A DNA stretch of 64,000 nucleotides from Membranipora membranacea (taxonomy: Eukaryota; Bryozoa; Gymnolaemata; Cheilostomatida; Membraniporidae): assembly GCA_914767715.1 (NCBI GenBank), contig OU612067.1, forward strand, positions 9,424,001-9,488,000. The letters are read 5' to 3'. Below the pieces are notes generated by a model, which was not told the DNA's origin, ran no database searches, and saw nothing but the letters and a program-made list of their open reading frames with translations. The translations under genes were made by a program, and so were the position numbers. Of the stretch, positions 1-12,500 are shown one piece after another. Each line of letters starts with the position of its first letter. Position 1 is the first letter of the stretch.

Positions 1-340
1 ATATTGTGAAGAATGTGCTATACAGGACCAAATCGTCATACTATATTTCAAATCCACATGATACGGTTGTATCGTAGAGTAGGGGGGGATGGAAAGCAAT
101 TTAACTTGACACTAAGATGTCGGTGAAACCACAGAGGATAATCTAGGTCTTAGAGGCTTCTACTACAGTGTTTGAGTTGCGCATAAAGTATGTAATTTGG
201 GATTGGGGGATAATTTTCCTCCAGCAAGAAACTATGAGTTGCATTTTCTTAGTTGGTGACAATCTTTTCGTTCATAGTTTCTAACCCCAAATACTTGGAT
301 TAATAATGACAAATGGAGATTAGAAGTAAAGTAATTTATT

Positions 341-525
341 GCAAATGCGTACACTGGCCTGACCATGTATTACTACTGCTCTGACGCTCATGATGATATA
401 TCATTCCTGCTCTGACAATTAATTACAAATGCGTACACTGGCCTGACCATGTATTACTACTGCTCTGATGCTCATGATGATATATCACTCTTGCTCTGAC
501 AATTAATTGCAAATGCATACATTGT
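341..525. repeat. 84-bp tandem repeat, about 2.2 copies
   Basis: The block beginning CAAATGCGTACACTGGCCTG starts at 342 and again at 426, and a partial third copy starts at 510, so the period is 84 bp. The first two copies differ at only a few positions, which suggests a recent duplication. No coding potential is seen. Confidence 0.9.
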
Positions 526-3319
526 TGTTAGAAATGCATGTTATGATAATGCATACATTTCTCACTAATGGACTCAAGCCTGTGTAAAGAGGGTCTCGTT
601 TTAATCTCATCTCTTTGATATGAAATAATCTTGTCAAAAAAAGAGGAAAGGGGAAAATTATGAAAACCTTAAGAAACGCTGAATAGAAAATATGCCATAT
701 CATTCTTATTGCACGTGTAACATTGCTGATAATTGAACTCAAGGATTATGTGTAGGCCTAAGGTTAATAATTACGAAAATGATCGAAGTGATCACGTGAA
801 TTCACTAGTCATCAAAGCCGGCTAGCTTTACGTTATCATGACTTTGGTGTTTTTAAAATAGTTATCTGATTTTTTATTGATAAAATAAAGATGATCTATT
901 GAATATTAAATCTCTCTGTTCCGTGACTGATTTATATCACGTGTTTCACCATGCTTGGTTGGCTGTCATAGAATGCTTATGAAAGACAGGATTTTTATCA
1001 CCAAATGACTTTGGGTGAGAATGGTTTTATGTAGTATTAGAAAAGACATAGTTGTCTCGGCTTATGGACTTGATCGTCTCTGAGACTTATTTGGCTTTTT
1101 TTGCCATTCCCCAAAATCTGACACTTGACATTGGCAACAATGCCACATTAGGTTCTATACCAGCAACACCATGCTACCACAGATCTGGATGTACGATCGA
1201 TGACGTAATAAGGTCTAAAGCTGTATAAATATCCTCAAAAGGGCTATCCGGAGATTGTCACTGCTTGTCAAAATCTCGGAAGTCATGCTGCAGTTTCCAA
1301 TAACTGTAGCTATCAGGACCTGCACAGATACATTCTTTGTGTATAATCTAATTGATCCAGGTTTATGTGGTCTGGGCAGATTTATTTCTCGAGAGGCGAC
1401 AGACGCTAGATACCTACCAACTCATAATATTTTTGATAATGCTAAGCCGTTGGGCAGAGTCCAAGAGTTGGGGGGCCCAAAACAGTCTAAATTGAGAGGT
1501 TTGAGTGGATCCTGCCAGGTTGTTTATATAATTCAGTGGGTATGTGACATAGTGGAAAGTGAGCGGGTTTAAATCAGGCTGTGAAATAGTAAAAAGGTTT
1601 GGCTGTATGCTAGCCTGGTAGGAAGAAATAGTTCAGTAGCCTCCCCTCTTCCTTCGAGCAATTTCAATACAATGAATCGGTAAATCGTGCTTCCTGTTTT
1701 CCCATTTGTTCTATGAGTTATTCTCACCAGTTGATAAAACATATACTAGTTTGCCGAATCAAACATCAATAAGGCTCAGGCATTCCAATATCAAAATACC
1801 AATTGAAGCCGTTTGAGTCCTCATGCCAACAAAGTTAGAAAGTAAAGATTTTGGGACAGGTGATATGTTGGATTTTACCTTGCCAATGTGATACCTCCTG
1901 TTGGTTGGGTCGGTGGGTACTGAAGAGCCAATGGTAAGTCCGCAGGAGCTATCCTACATTAGTTGAGCTTATGCACCACTAGCCCAACAAATCAGAGCGA
2001 ACACTTTGCCCAACATTATAACCTGTTTTTTTTTTCAAAGTGAAACAAGCGTCAGGAAACTGATAATCTCATTGCCTCACAGATTTCTCAATTGTCTTTT
2101 TGCTTTGTATACTAACATTAGCCATTAACCACATAGCACTTGATAGTTGGGGACTTAACTTTCAAGAGAAAGAATGAGGGCCCTCATCTTGGTGCCTTTG
2201 GCTCATAGTCACAGTCAATAAAATGATGATTTGTGATGATTTATGATTATCCATCCATATATTCTACATAACCTCGCTCAAACAAGAAACGAGCAAAAAA
2301 CACAACTTTCCAGTTTGCAACAGAGTTACGCAAAAGAGTTGAAGTTAAAACTCCTGTAGTAATCCTAAGCAGAACAAATCACAAGAAGAGTGAGTGTAAG
2401 CTTAATTGATGTCCCATAATGCACCACTTCAATGTTTCAACATTTCAGACAAAAACTGGATGTCAATGAGAAGACAACTTACAACTTCTTAACAAAATTA
2501 GCATCGACAGAATAAAAGTACAGTCATACATATTGTATTATAATAAAAAGGGGATTGTGGCACTCTCACACAAAAATCATTATAGGGAAAGGAACTGTGC
2601 ATATAACAAGCATCATGGTGCTATTTCGGAACATCAGCTTCATGCAAGAGAATATGACCTTGTTCGCCGGTATAAGTAATGGTTTGACTTATGATAAGTA
2701 GGTGTGTTAAAAAGGTTAACAAAAGCATTAAGATAAGGATCCGGTTGTTAGTCTCTAATGTATTCTGTTTGCTCAGATCGACCTGTTTCATTGACCCGCA
2801 GAATAAGTTCACAAAAAGAAACAAAGTCACCCTGGGTTTAACCCTTCTGCAGCCAGCGATGAACAAATTGACGTCAGTGAATCTTGGCAGAGGTCATTGG
2901 TGGCAAACAAACGGCAATGGTCATAACTCGGGTGGTCACCACTGAGGGCTGGTCATTCTCATTTCCTTAACACCTCATTAAGCGGGCACAACAATTGGGA
3001 TTATCGAGTAATTTTGAGGATCAGCTTAGCTTATAATTCTAGCTCCTATTTATTCCATGAATTGCAACCCCTGAAGGTCAACTGGGTAGGATGTTGCCCA
3101 TTGATGACTTTGGGTAACAAATCTGCAGTCACAATCGCAGCTAAGTCGCTAAATGCATATTTATGTTCAGCATTAGAATATGTGTCACATTGTTTTGTGC
3201 CACATGATTTTATAATCGAATGCTATTTTATTTCAGTATGGAACCGTATTCAACATCATAGCATAATAATATAAGCATCATAACTGACAGTGCATATTCA
3301 TATATCCCTACAAGAAATG

Positions 3320-5075
3320 TAGTCTACAAAGTTTCTTTCTCCTGAGCCTGCAGAATCGCTAAAATCAATGAATACAGTTAAAAATAGTAATGAAAGTTTG
3401 AGGACAACCCATTGTTGTTTTTAAATCATCAACTGAGCCCTGCAATGCAAAAAGATAATCATATTTTTTCCCATATAGAGAAGTATGAAATGCAAATATT
3501 GAAAAATCAATTTTCAGACGTTTACATAACCAATGTCCCAATGTCCCTGGGTGACAGATGGCTGGATTTCAGCATAAGAAAAACAAATCAAATGCTAGTT
3601 TATCCTTATAAAGACGCTTCTGCTACGCTTTTTTTACTTTTTTACGTCATTTGGCACTTGATGCATATGATTAGGGTTCTCGTCCTCGATCATGGACAGA
3701 ATAATAAAGAATAACATCTTTTTAATTTGTCGCCATCTACTCCTAGTCCCCAATTGGTGGTTATAACAGAATATCTGTGGTACTGGAAACGACAATTTCA
3801 TAGAAAGAAAAATGTGACACTGCTCACATTCCTACTCATTCCATGTTACTCCCACTTAAAGGTAAACTGGGTGGGCTGTTGCCCAGTCTTCAAATGTAGC
3901 CTTTCTTGTCAATGCAGGCTACTTTACTTCAAATGGTGACATTGTGTATTTATCCGGTTGTCACTTTTAGGTTGTTATTATTATATATATATATGAATAC
4001 AAAGCAAGCAGTTCAGAAGAAGCCTACCGCCGTTTTTTCATAATTACAGCCTCTCTCTTAAATACCCAGTTACTCATTGACATCCTTTTCTCGATAGATT
4101 TATCCATAGAGTTATTATATATAATAACTCTATGGATTTATCTAATTATCAGATCGATGGCATTCTGAAGTAGGTGCTCTGCCTGAAAAAAGAGACAATG
4201 ACTAGCAACCTAGATATAAGATTTGTTTTATTTTTGGATCGCGCACTTTTCACTGCGCAACCACCACAATACAAATCTAGTCTTGAATTGTCAGATAACT
4301 TTTTTAGGCTCTTAAAGTTCATCATCAGTCTAATCCCTCCAGGGAATAATATTCCTCTACTCATCACGTTATTTTGTTAGAGTCACCGAGTTTGATAGTT
4401 ATACTCTCTTTGAGTATTTTCTGATTCTATAGTAGTCTGTCAGTCGTGCTATCTAACTCGCATTTAGTATCAAGGTGTAGATTCTATTTTATACAAACAA
4501 CAATACACCAATCGCTCAATCAAACATCTATATACTCTTAGAATTTTCCTACTAGAAGTGGCAGTGCTCCGCAAAGTTTCTTGAGCTTGCAGAATTTTAA
4601 GATCACTGACCACAATCATAGGTGGTTGTAAAAGTCTCACACCTCCCCTATGATAATTAAGCTGTCACTGGCCAAGTTTTTTTTAATTTACCGATTAATT
4701 GTGGCTACAACATGAAAGGATACACATATAATTCCAAAAGAAACAGGAAAGCGAATATTGACGTTAATGTAGTCCATGGTCACTGGGGTACTTGTCACTG
4801 GGTGACTGGTGGCTTGTGTTTGGCACAAGGAAAAAAAGTTTACCGGAATATATCCTTATAAGGGCTTTTCCGATGTTCGTTTTGTTGCATCTGGCTCTTG
4901 GTACGTCATCAGGAGAGAAACGGCATAAAATAAGGGTTCACATCCTCGATCACGAAAACAATGATTGAGAGTAAAACAGCTTCTTAATCAGTCAGAATTT
5001 CCTCTCCTTCCCCCATAACTGTATATCTGTTGTGCTGGAAGCGGATTTCAGAGAAAGACCCTGGTTTCTGGCCTA
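3320..5075. repeat. Diverged local duplication (3320-3840 and 4565-5075)
   Basis: Two stretches about 1.24 kb apart share the same order of landmarks: CAAAGTTTCTT...GAGC.TGCAGAAT, then a CTGGGTGAC segment, then TATCCTTATAA, TACGTCAT, a CCTCGATCA segment, and finally CTGGAA.CG. A third weaker echo of the last part lies near 5100-5190. The copies are diverged with indels. Neither carries a convincing exon. The short segment AACTGGGT.GG.TGTTGCCC also occurs twice nearby (about 3078 and 3863). Confidence 0.6.
4097..4142. mobile_element. Short palindromic insert, CATAGAG type, flanked by GATTTATC
   Basis: Positions 4102-4137 form a perfect 36-bp palindrome (18+18). The core starting CATAGAGTTATTATA (4105-4134) is flanked on both sides by the 8-bp direct repeat GATTTATC (4097-4104 and 4135-4142). 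A second copy of the palindrome arm is present at 39308-39338, so this is a dispersed sequence. An insertion with target duplication is the simplest reading; a chance AT-rich palindrome is the alternative. Confidence 0.55.
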
Positions 5076-5593
5076 TTATTGGTATTGTTATGACAAGGTA
5101 AAAACGGAAATTGACTCCCTCAATCATGAACTCATAGCATTAAGATTAATAGCTTTTGAATTAGTCAGAATTTATCCCCATTTGGTGTTGTTCCAAGCCT
5201 GATCTGAGAAATTTGGAAATTTCATAGGAGAGCCAATATGAAATCAAACAAAGAGATAAACAATGCAAATTTCAATATCCTAATAAAATGGGTTTAGGAA
5301 AGGAAAGATGCAAAATAATTTTAATAGCAGAAGCCAATGATGACAAATAATCCAATAATGCACAAAAGTAAAATTTGAAAATTTTGACAGTTACAGTGTT
5401 TTGCCAGCTCAGATAAACCATTTTGAATTTCATGGTAAGATTGATTTTACCAGAAAAAAAACAAAGCATAACTTATAGTTCATTTCTTGTTTACTTGGTA
5501 TGACGTGCGCGTTGTTTGTTGGTCATAGTTCCGTTTCAGATTTACATGATAAGTAATCCACAAACACTCTAGCCCTGTGACGTCACCTGGCTG

Positions 5594-5641
5594 TGTGACA
5601 AGTGAGGGTGGGAGGTTTATCCCACCCTCACTGATGTGACA
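5594..5641. mobile_element. 34-bp palindromic insert, AGTGAGGGTGGGA type, 7-bp TSD
   Basis: The 34-bp insert 5601-5634 consists of arm AGTGAGGGTGGGA, a 6-bp spacer and the exact reverse complement of the arm, followed by GA. It is flanked by the perfect direct repeat TGTGACA (5594-5600 and 5635-5641). Length, end bases and internal GAGGGTGGGA match the insert at 31930-31963, which has a demonstrable empty paralogous site. Confidence 0.75.
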
Positions 5642-6652
5642 AGGCTACAAACACTCAATTAATTATGTACTGTTACGTTATGTCTGGTGGAAAACTGGAA
5701 GTGCTTCTCAATCAATCACTATGTTGTTAATTCTCACCCTTAACATGTTATTAATGACTCATATAGGGCGGGGTTATTTTCTCTTTATCCTAGACTGTTT
5801 CCTTTCTAACAGCAAGTCTGCTTATTGATTATTATTTTGTAATAGTAACAGAATAATTGCATATCGTGGCAAAAAAAAACTGTTTCTGCGTTAGTGTGAA
5901 AAAAAACCTGTCTAATGAATATTGCAACAGGAAACAAAGGACAATTTTGGTCATAGCGCCTTCCTTACACATTATTATGTATATTGTCTGCCAGATAACC
6001 AAAAAAAGATTGGAGAGAAGAAAGACCCGGTAACAAAGAAATGAACCACCAAAAGGTCCCTATTGTTTGACTTAACATATACAACCCTTATACCTTTGAT
6101 CTCTCGATCATAAAGTCTAATACACTCAAACGTATTCCTTGCAAGGAAGGACATACATATCCATCAAGCAGTAAATCTGAGTAAGATCTGGCAAGACCTC
6201 GACCACTGCTAGACAAGTACAAGCCATTGTAGGCTCATGTCAGCGCGCTTATTACTGTCGCAGTAATTGGCTGCCTGGAATTCTTACCACTACAATCACA
6301 GTCATAGTATATAAAAACTGTATCATATCATATATATTTCTATATTTCTGTATTCTTATATATGTCTGCAATACACTAAATTGTTGGATATATGTAATAA
6401 AATTATAGAGAAAGCTTTTGCTTGTCGCTAAACATGATGCCATCATATGGATGTTTGAAACTATTACCAAGACAACTTTTCCATTAGCCGGTTGGTGATG
6501 TGACCGTTGTTGGACAGCTACATTGTATAGACAAAGTTTATAAATAGAGTGGTATAGACGTTTCAGATTGCGTGATAGATTCAAATTCTTCAATATTGGA
6601 CTGCTGATTGAATAGTGTCTGTCGCGGCCTGTATCACGTATGTACCAGGTAG

Positions 6653-6686
6653 ATGTATAGTATAGTATAGTAGCGTATAGTATATA
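6653..6686. repeat. TATAG pentanucleotide microsatellite
   Basis: A short run of TATAG units interrupted by GTAGCG. It is a simple repeat with no other feature. Confidence 0.8.
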
Positions 6687-7166
6687 TTGCTTGCCTTTGA
6701 AGAATGTGTGAATAATGGTGTTGACCCAATCAGGGCATCATTATATAATATGAATTATAATAACTACCTGCATCATAAGGCTTTATATTATTCCTAGTGC
6801 TAGGATCTGCATTGTGTGAAACCATGTTGTTGTTTGTGGAAGCAGCACAAGAAAGTGTAAATAAACCGATCAGGCTCTTGGTGGGCTTGGCTTTGTTGTT
6901 GCTGTAGTAAATTTCGTTCCTACACTAACTTTACTCATTTATTTTATTAACAAAATAGGCTGACATCACATCGCAATAAACTTGAGCGGATTACCTCTGA
7001 TTTATGCCTGATAACAACAAAGATCAAAATATAAATACGAAAACTCAGAATTTTAAGTGAGCTAAGTTATAAAACCGCTTATCAGCTTACTTAGTTAATA
7101 AGTTAGGTATAGTCTGTTCTCGCTACTTATGATGATGATTATAGCCTACTCACAAACACCCATAGC

Positions 7167-7196
7167 CTTAGGGGGTGGGGTCTTAGGGGGTGGGGT
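7167..7196. repeat. 15-bp tandem duplication
   Basis: CTTAGGGGGTGGGGT occurs twice in direct succession (7167-7181 and 7182-7196). The repeat is G-rich on the plus strand. Confidence 0.85.
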
Positions 7197-7439
7197 CTTC
7201 AACCTACAGGGAGGGAGTATGTTGCAGGGCTGTACTTTAGGAAAAATGCTAGGGGAGGCAACAATCGTTGATTGTGGGAAGTAACATCAGGTTGGTTTTT
7301 GCAAGCTCCTTCTGAGCCCCCAGGTTCCAGTCTCCAACGCGTTTAATGATATGAATAGCAAATGGAAGTCCTAAATTATATGAGCTGATTCTGACTAAGA
7401 ATATTCAATTATAGCATTTTTAGGCAACTATATTCACTA

Positions 7440-7476
7440 TTCTAGGGGAGGCAGAGCAACCCTGCCTCCCCTAGAA
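7440..7476. repeat. Perfect hairpin, CTAGGGGAGGCAG arms
   Basis: Arms TTCTAGGGGAGGCAG (7440-7454) and the exact reverse complement (7462-7476) enclose a 7-bp spacer. A half copy, CTAGGGGAGGCA, lies near 7250. It resembles the other short palindromic inserts in the window, but I see no flanking direct repeat here. Confidence 0.7.
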
Positions 7477-8471
7477 CTACGGCCTGTACACGTTGTGAGG
7501 AGATGGGAAGTAGAGTATAAGTGTATACTGTAGTGGGGATAATGACTTGTATAACAAGCTCTTGTTAGGGTAGAGAGCACGGCTTAGTGGCTGAGAGGGA
7601 TAAATGCAGCTGCTGTAGTCCCGGTGGTGGTGTATTATGATATCACATGACTATGAGCTAGGTTGTACCAAAGAGTTAGAGACACACTAACTCCTTGGTT
7701 GTACTAGCCTGTAACTGCTGAATGCTGAGTGCCAGATGTCATGCCGCACTATTCCTTTTTTGTGTGATTGCCGTGTATAGAACCTTATGCCAAATTATTT
7801 GGGATTTTTTGCCTTCCCCTGGTATATGTTTTTGCTGTAGCCTTGGTTCTATTTCATGTCGGGTGTTAGTTTTGATTGTTCGACGGTAGTTGTATTTGTA
7901 ACATGTTGTCTTACTCTGTGATGTTGAATGCATCAGTTTCTGTTAGAACGATATAACGGGTAGAGATAAGTGGTGTTGATTGATTCACGAAGATGATAGT
8001 TGAAATGGCAACAGTATAAATCAGGGTTTTGAACTTTGTTTCAATCGTATTTCTGAACAATTTGCTAGGTCCCTTTCAGATATTTCTCTGTCATGTCTAT
8101 GTCATTTATATTTGTAGTCTCCTTTCATATTAAATCAATCGATGCTCCAACTGTCCAAACAAAGACATAGTGATATGTGTAAGGGTCTATCGGTGAACAC
8201 TAATACTAGGTAGAGGGCTAAGCCTATATGTACGGAAAACAACGCCTTGATGTATTCCCTCAATCATCATCAGAGTCTCATAAAACCAAGTTTAGTTCTT
8301 CAAAGGTTTTTTTCATGGGAATCATGAAACTTAAACAGCTCGAAGGGTATCTCAAGGCAGGATGCCAGGTCAAAAACAATTTATATGATATATTGAGGTA
8401 GTCATGCCACATGGAATTCCAGGCATTGCAGTTGCATTGTGGGAGTTTTTTGTTAACAGGCCCTATTGAGG

Positions 8472-8499
8472 CTTCAAGCAATGAGTTCATTGCTTCAAG
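8472..8499. mobile_element. 14-bp palindromic insert, CAATGA...TCATTG, 7-bp TSD
   Basis: The insert 8479-8492 (CAATGAGTTCATTG) is a near-perfect palindrome flanked by direct repeats CTTCAAG (8472-8478 and 8493-8499). The same terminal bases CAATGA and TCATTG occur in larger inserts at 27815, 39748 and elsewhere. At this size chance cannot be excluded for one case; the call rests on the shared ends. Confidence 0.5.
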
Positions 8500-9581
8500 C
8501 TAAAGTAGTCAATGGAATATGGTGTGCCCCTACCACTATCACAAGGTAATAACAGGTCGCCCTCCATTCACTAACATTGAGATACATCATTAATCACTTA
8601 TAATGGGTACCATTATATCAGTTCACGGCCACCATTATTTATGGCTGAAAGAGAGAATTTATGCTGAGTCAAGCCTTGTATGCATATTTCAAGAGGTATA
8701 AAGCTTATATTATTATCATCTCTAGGGGGCGTGGCCTAGCAGTACGTCACTAGAGATTCGTTTGTATTTATATTTATATAGAGCTTCGTTTCTCTCCAGG
8801 CAATTAAAAGACGTCTGGAAGATATCCAGAGAACAAGACACCATCGGATACCAAGAGATCAAATATTCACTGCTTAGCCTACGCAAAAGGTTCACAGAAT
8901 AAAAAAAAGGTACGTGTTTGTGTGTGAAAAGCCTTAGCATTTGAATGAAGTTTAATCAAATACTAAAAGAAACATTGCGCCTGATTTAATTTTATAATGC
9001 ACGATTACCCGATATTGTGCGGTATTGCTTTTGTGTCGGCGAAGATTGACACAGGCTTTATAGTATCTTGACTTGGCTCACATTTCGCAGGTAACTATAA
9101 AGGTTAAGCTTTAAATTGATACCGTATCATTTTAATCTTGCAAACCACTTAGTCTTTTTGCATCTTCTACCATTCGTTTTACTGTATTCCGCCGAGTTAG
9201 CTGAGATTCACTGCTTTACTGTTGATAACTCAATCAGATTCAGACAGTGGGTTGTATCGTTAATAACGATTATTGCTTTCAATAATTGCTGCCCAAATAT
9301 AATATATTATCTAGTACTTGAAAAGTTATAAGCTGAATGAAGAAATTGATTGACCCTAACAATAGCTCTATTGAACGAAAGGGTGAACCTGTTTATTATC
9401 CTATACATTTGTTACTACAATACCTGAGTATTGAACGCAACTTTTACTTTCTTTCAGATACGCAACAAGATAGGAAGACATCCAAGAGAGCTGTCAAGAT
9501 AATTTACAAAGCCTCGGACTGCAGGCACCTCAGAGGAGCATTACTTATCTTTAACTGAAACGAACATTGACGGTGAACAAA

Positions 9582-12500
9582 ATGAATACACTCATCTCCA
9601 TTGCCATAGCACTTATTCTAGTGACAATCAACTTGGAGCAGAGCAACGCTCATGTCGCTCTAACTTATCCCATACCAAGGAGAACCAACTATGATTTCTT
9701 GGACAATATAAGAACACCCGAACCATGTGGTGGACAAATGAAAGGTATGTAGATTGCAAGAGTAACATCTTCAAAGCTTGAAGGCTTGTCAGGCTGGCAC
9801 TTTAGGCGATGGGGATTTAAAAGGGGTCCACTGTTAGTTAAAAGAAGACAGCCACATGGCCTAATCAGAGAATATGTGTTTTTTGTTCGATAAGTATCTG
9901 AAATCCACATTCTTCTAGGAATATTTCGCAACATTTGTGAAAAAATGCTTTGGTAGAGCGTTACCAAAGATTTGACAGCTCCATTAAGCTGATACAACAT
10001 ACAGTGGCGCGCAAACAACTGCACAACTGCTTCAGCTGCAAGATCAACCATATCTCTTGTTGCCTGGTGGAGGCTCCCAGGGTGTCTCCAGTGAAGAGGC
10101 ATTAAATGGCCAACAGAACCCATCATCAATCAAAGTTGTCTAGATAATAGCCAACACAAATGGTTACTGGGCCTATTATGATGAGAGATTAACTGAAGAA
10201 ATCAGTGATAATCAGCTTATCTTAGTCAAAGATTATAAAAACAAGCTGCAAAAAGCGCCCTAACTTTGCAGTGTAACAGAATGAAAAAAGATAGATCTCA
10301 GGCTATACTCGTTACCTTCACTATGTAGAAAAGTAAGAGATGAGTGGATCTTAGGCTTTAGAAGCCTGGAAATTATTCCAGAGAGCAGTTGTTGAAACTA
10401 ATTGTTACATCATATATCTTCTAGGTTATGTAAAAAAATAATAATAAGTAAATATCGGGAATATGTCACTACTAAATAATTAAAATATTGTCATTATCTT
10501 GAATTACAATTCCTGGCCAAGTACCACAAGAATCCGTAGGCAGGAAAAAAACCCTGAATAGAACAAACGCTGTGAAGGCCAGTCACCTGACTGTTAATAA
10601 TGTGAGTATAATAGTAAACGAGATTGCCATGGCAAAAACAAAATGATTTATAAATATAGCTGTTCTCTTTCAATCAACAGCAAAATATACACCATTTGTT
10701 GAGTTTATATTTCTGAGCTCCCAGGCCAAAATCTATAGATATGTATCACGAAATGTTCGACTGACCTTGCTTGCTTTTGGGGTTTGGCGTCGTGTCGCTG
10801 ACTCATTGATGCTTGAGATAAATCACATGTCGCATTAACCACCCACATAGTGCCAGCTTATCTACGACAAGAGAAGCGATTACTAGAGAAAAGAAGACAT
10901 GAAACACCCTATTACTTCACTACCTGTATTTAGCTGTAGATAATTTCACTTGGCTGACATAATTTTGAGTTGTTAATCGTGATTTTGACGTACTTGACAA
11001 AGGTTCCTTTGTCACATACTACATAGCTGAGAGGTATGCATCAGCGAGGGCTTGCGCTACCAGTGTCAACAAGCATAGTAAGCCGCACAGAAGAGAAAGT
11101 ACTCAGCAATCAAACTTCGGCATCAAAATAAAGCACTCATCTTACACACCTCTTCAATAAAATATACCAAGACCTTGTTGTGTCATCTTGTATGTCAGAT
11201 GGCAAAGGCCATGATTGTGAAACCTAGGAGTTTCTAAGCTTCCATATTTGTGCAGACCCACCAGCCAAAGATGTGCTATGAATAGTCAACATTTGAGTTT
11301 AAACAGCAGTTAGCGAAATGTAATAAAATACTGCTGTGATGCAATTTCCGATTGTCATTCATGATATTGATACTGCTGTTTAGGCCCTCACTCTGCGACA
11401 ATTTTGAAAAACAACACATTGCTTCTACTTCATTTTAATAGTAACATTGCACGACCAGGTAATTTTATCCTATTTACAAGGTTGTGGCAATATTGCCCAT
11501 TGCGCATTCCACCCAAACATGGATATTATCCTTACTCTGTGGTAATATCTTCTAGATTGCCTAGATATTGAACCAAGAGTAATAGGCATTTTCACTTTGT
11601 TCGCCCATTATGAAAACAGCAAGCTTGTCTTTTACCATAAAGTAAATGCACAGCTGTATTGGGCTGGGCCAAGCCCAGCCTTATTTGACGCCGATGGTCA
11701 ATTACACAAATGAGTATTTGTGAATGCGGCTACCATAGTATGACAAATGCTGTCCACATGTGTGCCTGGTCAGCAGGCATTTAGGCTTTGTCAATGCATT
11801 TTTTGTCAATAGATGTTAGTCAATCAAAAGCTTCATTGTTTTTTGGTTGCATTCAACCTGGATATTTAGAATGCCGCTCACAATATGTGATGACTTGCAA
11901 AACCCTTTCATAGGTATTTTTAGCACTTAGGACCATTATAGTAATTCATGTTCTGCATCTTTTCAGCCGAGCCAATGTCCGAATTCAGGTCAGGCGATAA
12001 CGTGACAGTGACATGGCATCTAGCGTATCCACATAGGGTGAGTATGTCAGTCTTAGAACCAGTACACTAGATGTAGAGCCCTCTCCCTGGCAGGACAGCT
12101 CTCAGCAACACATGTCATACCTATAAATGCCTCTCTAGGGGTCTCAAGAATCTTTTGCTTCCGCTATAAATTATTAAAGATTTTTTCCCCAATGATCTAG
12201 ATGCATAATTTGCCCGTAAAATACTTCCAATAGGCATTCTGCATCTGCCTCTTGGGCATAGTATGTAGTTCTATGTATCATGTCTTCTGGTCGTGGTTAT
12301 ACACGAGGATGTGGTATTTTATAATATATTACGATTACCATGACATGTGTGCCTCAGTGTCAGGCATTCATTATATAGGTTTGAATAAAAATGGTCGATA
12401 ATGTGCGGCATTGATACCATGATGAAGCAACTTTTACAGGAAATTGGTTAGCTCCTTGAATAGGATACTTCTTCGGAGGTTTTATAACTTTAGGGTATCT

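Larger units (their letters stand above)
1..9457. other. Gene-poor 5' flank
   Basis: I find no supportable coding exon in this stretch. Open frames are short, use non-ATG starts or lack splice context, and resemble no family I recognise. It holds the small repeats listed separately. A consensus-like donor (AAG then GTACGT, exon end near 8909) and an acceptor (TTTCTTTCAG, ending at 9457) could bound a non-coding leader of the gene that starts at 9582; this is inference only. Confidence 0.5.

Noticed and set aside
1255-1572. 105-codon plus-strand frame
   Set aside because: Starts from a non-ATG codon, no family resemblance and no splice context.
11651-11671. GC-rich hairpin GGCTGGGC/GCCCAGCC
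   Set aside because: Eight-base arms only; flanking bases do not form a convincing duplication.
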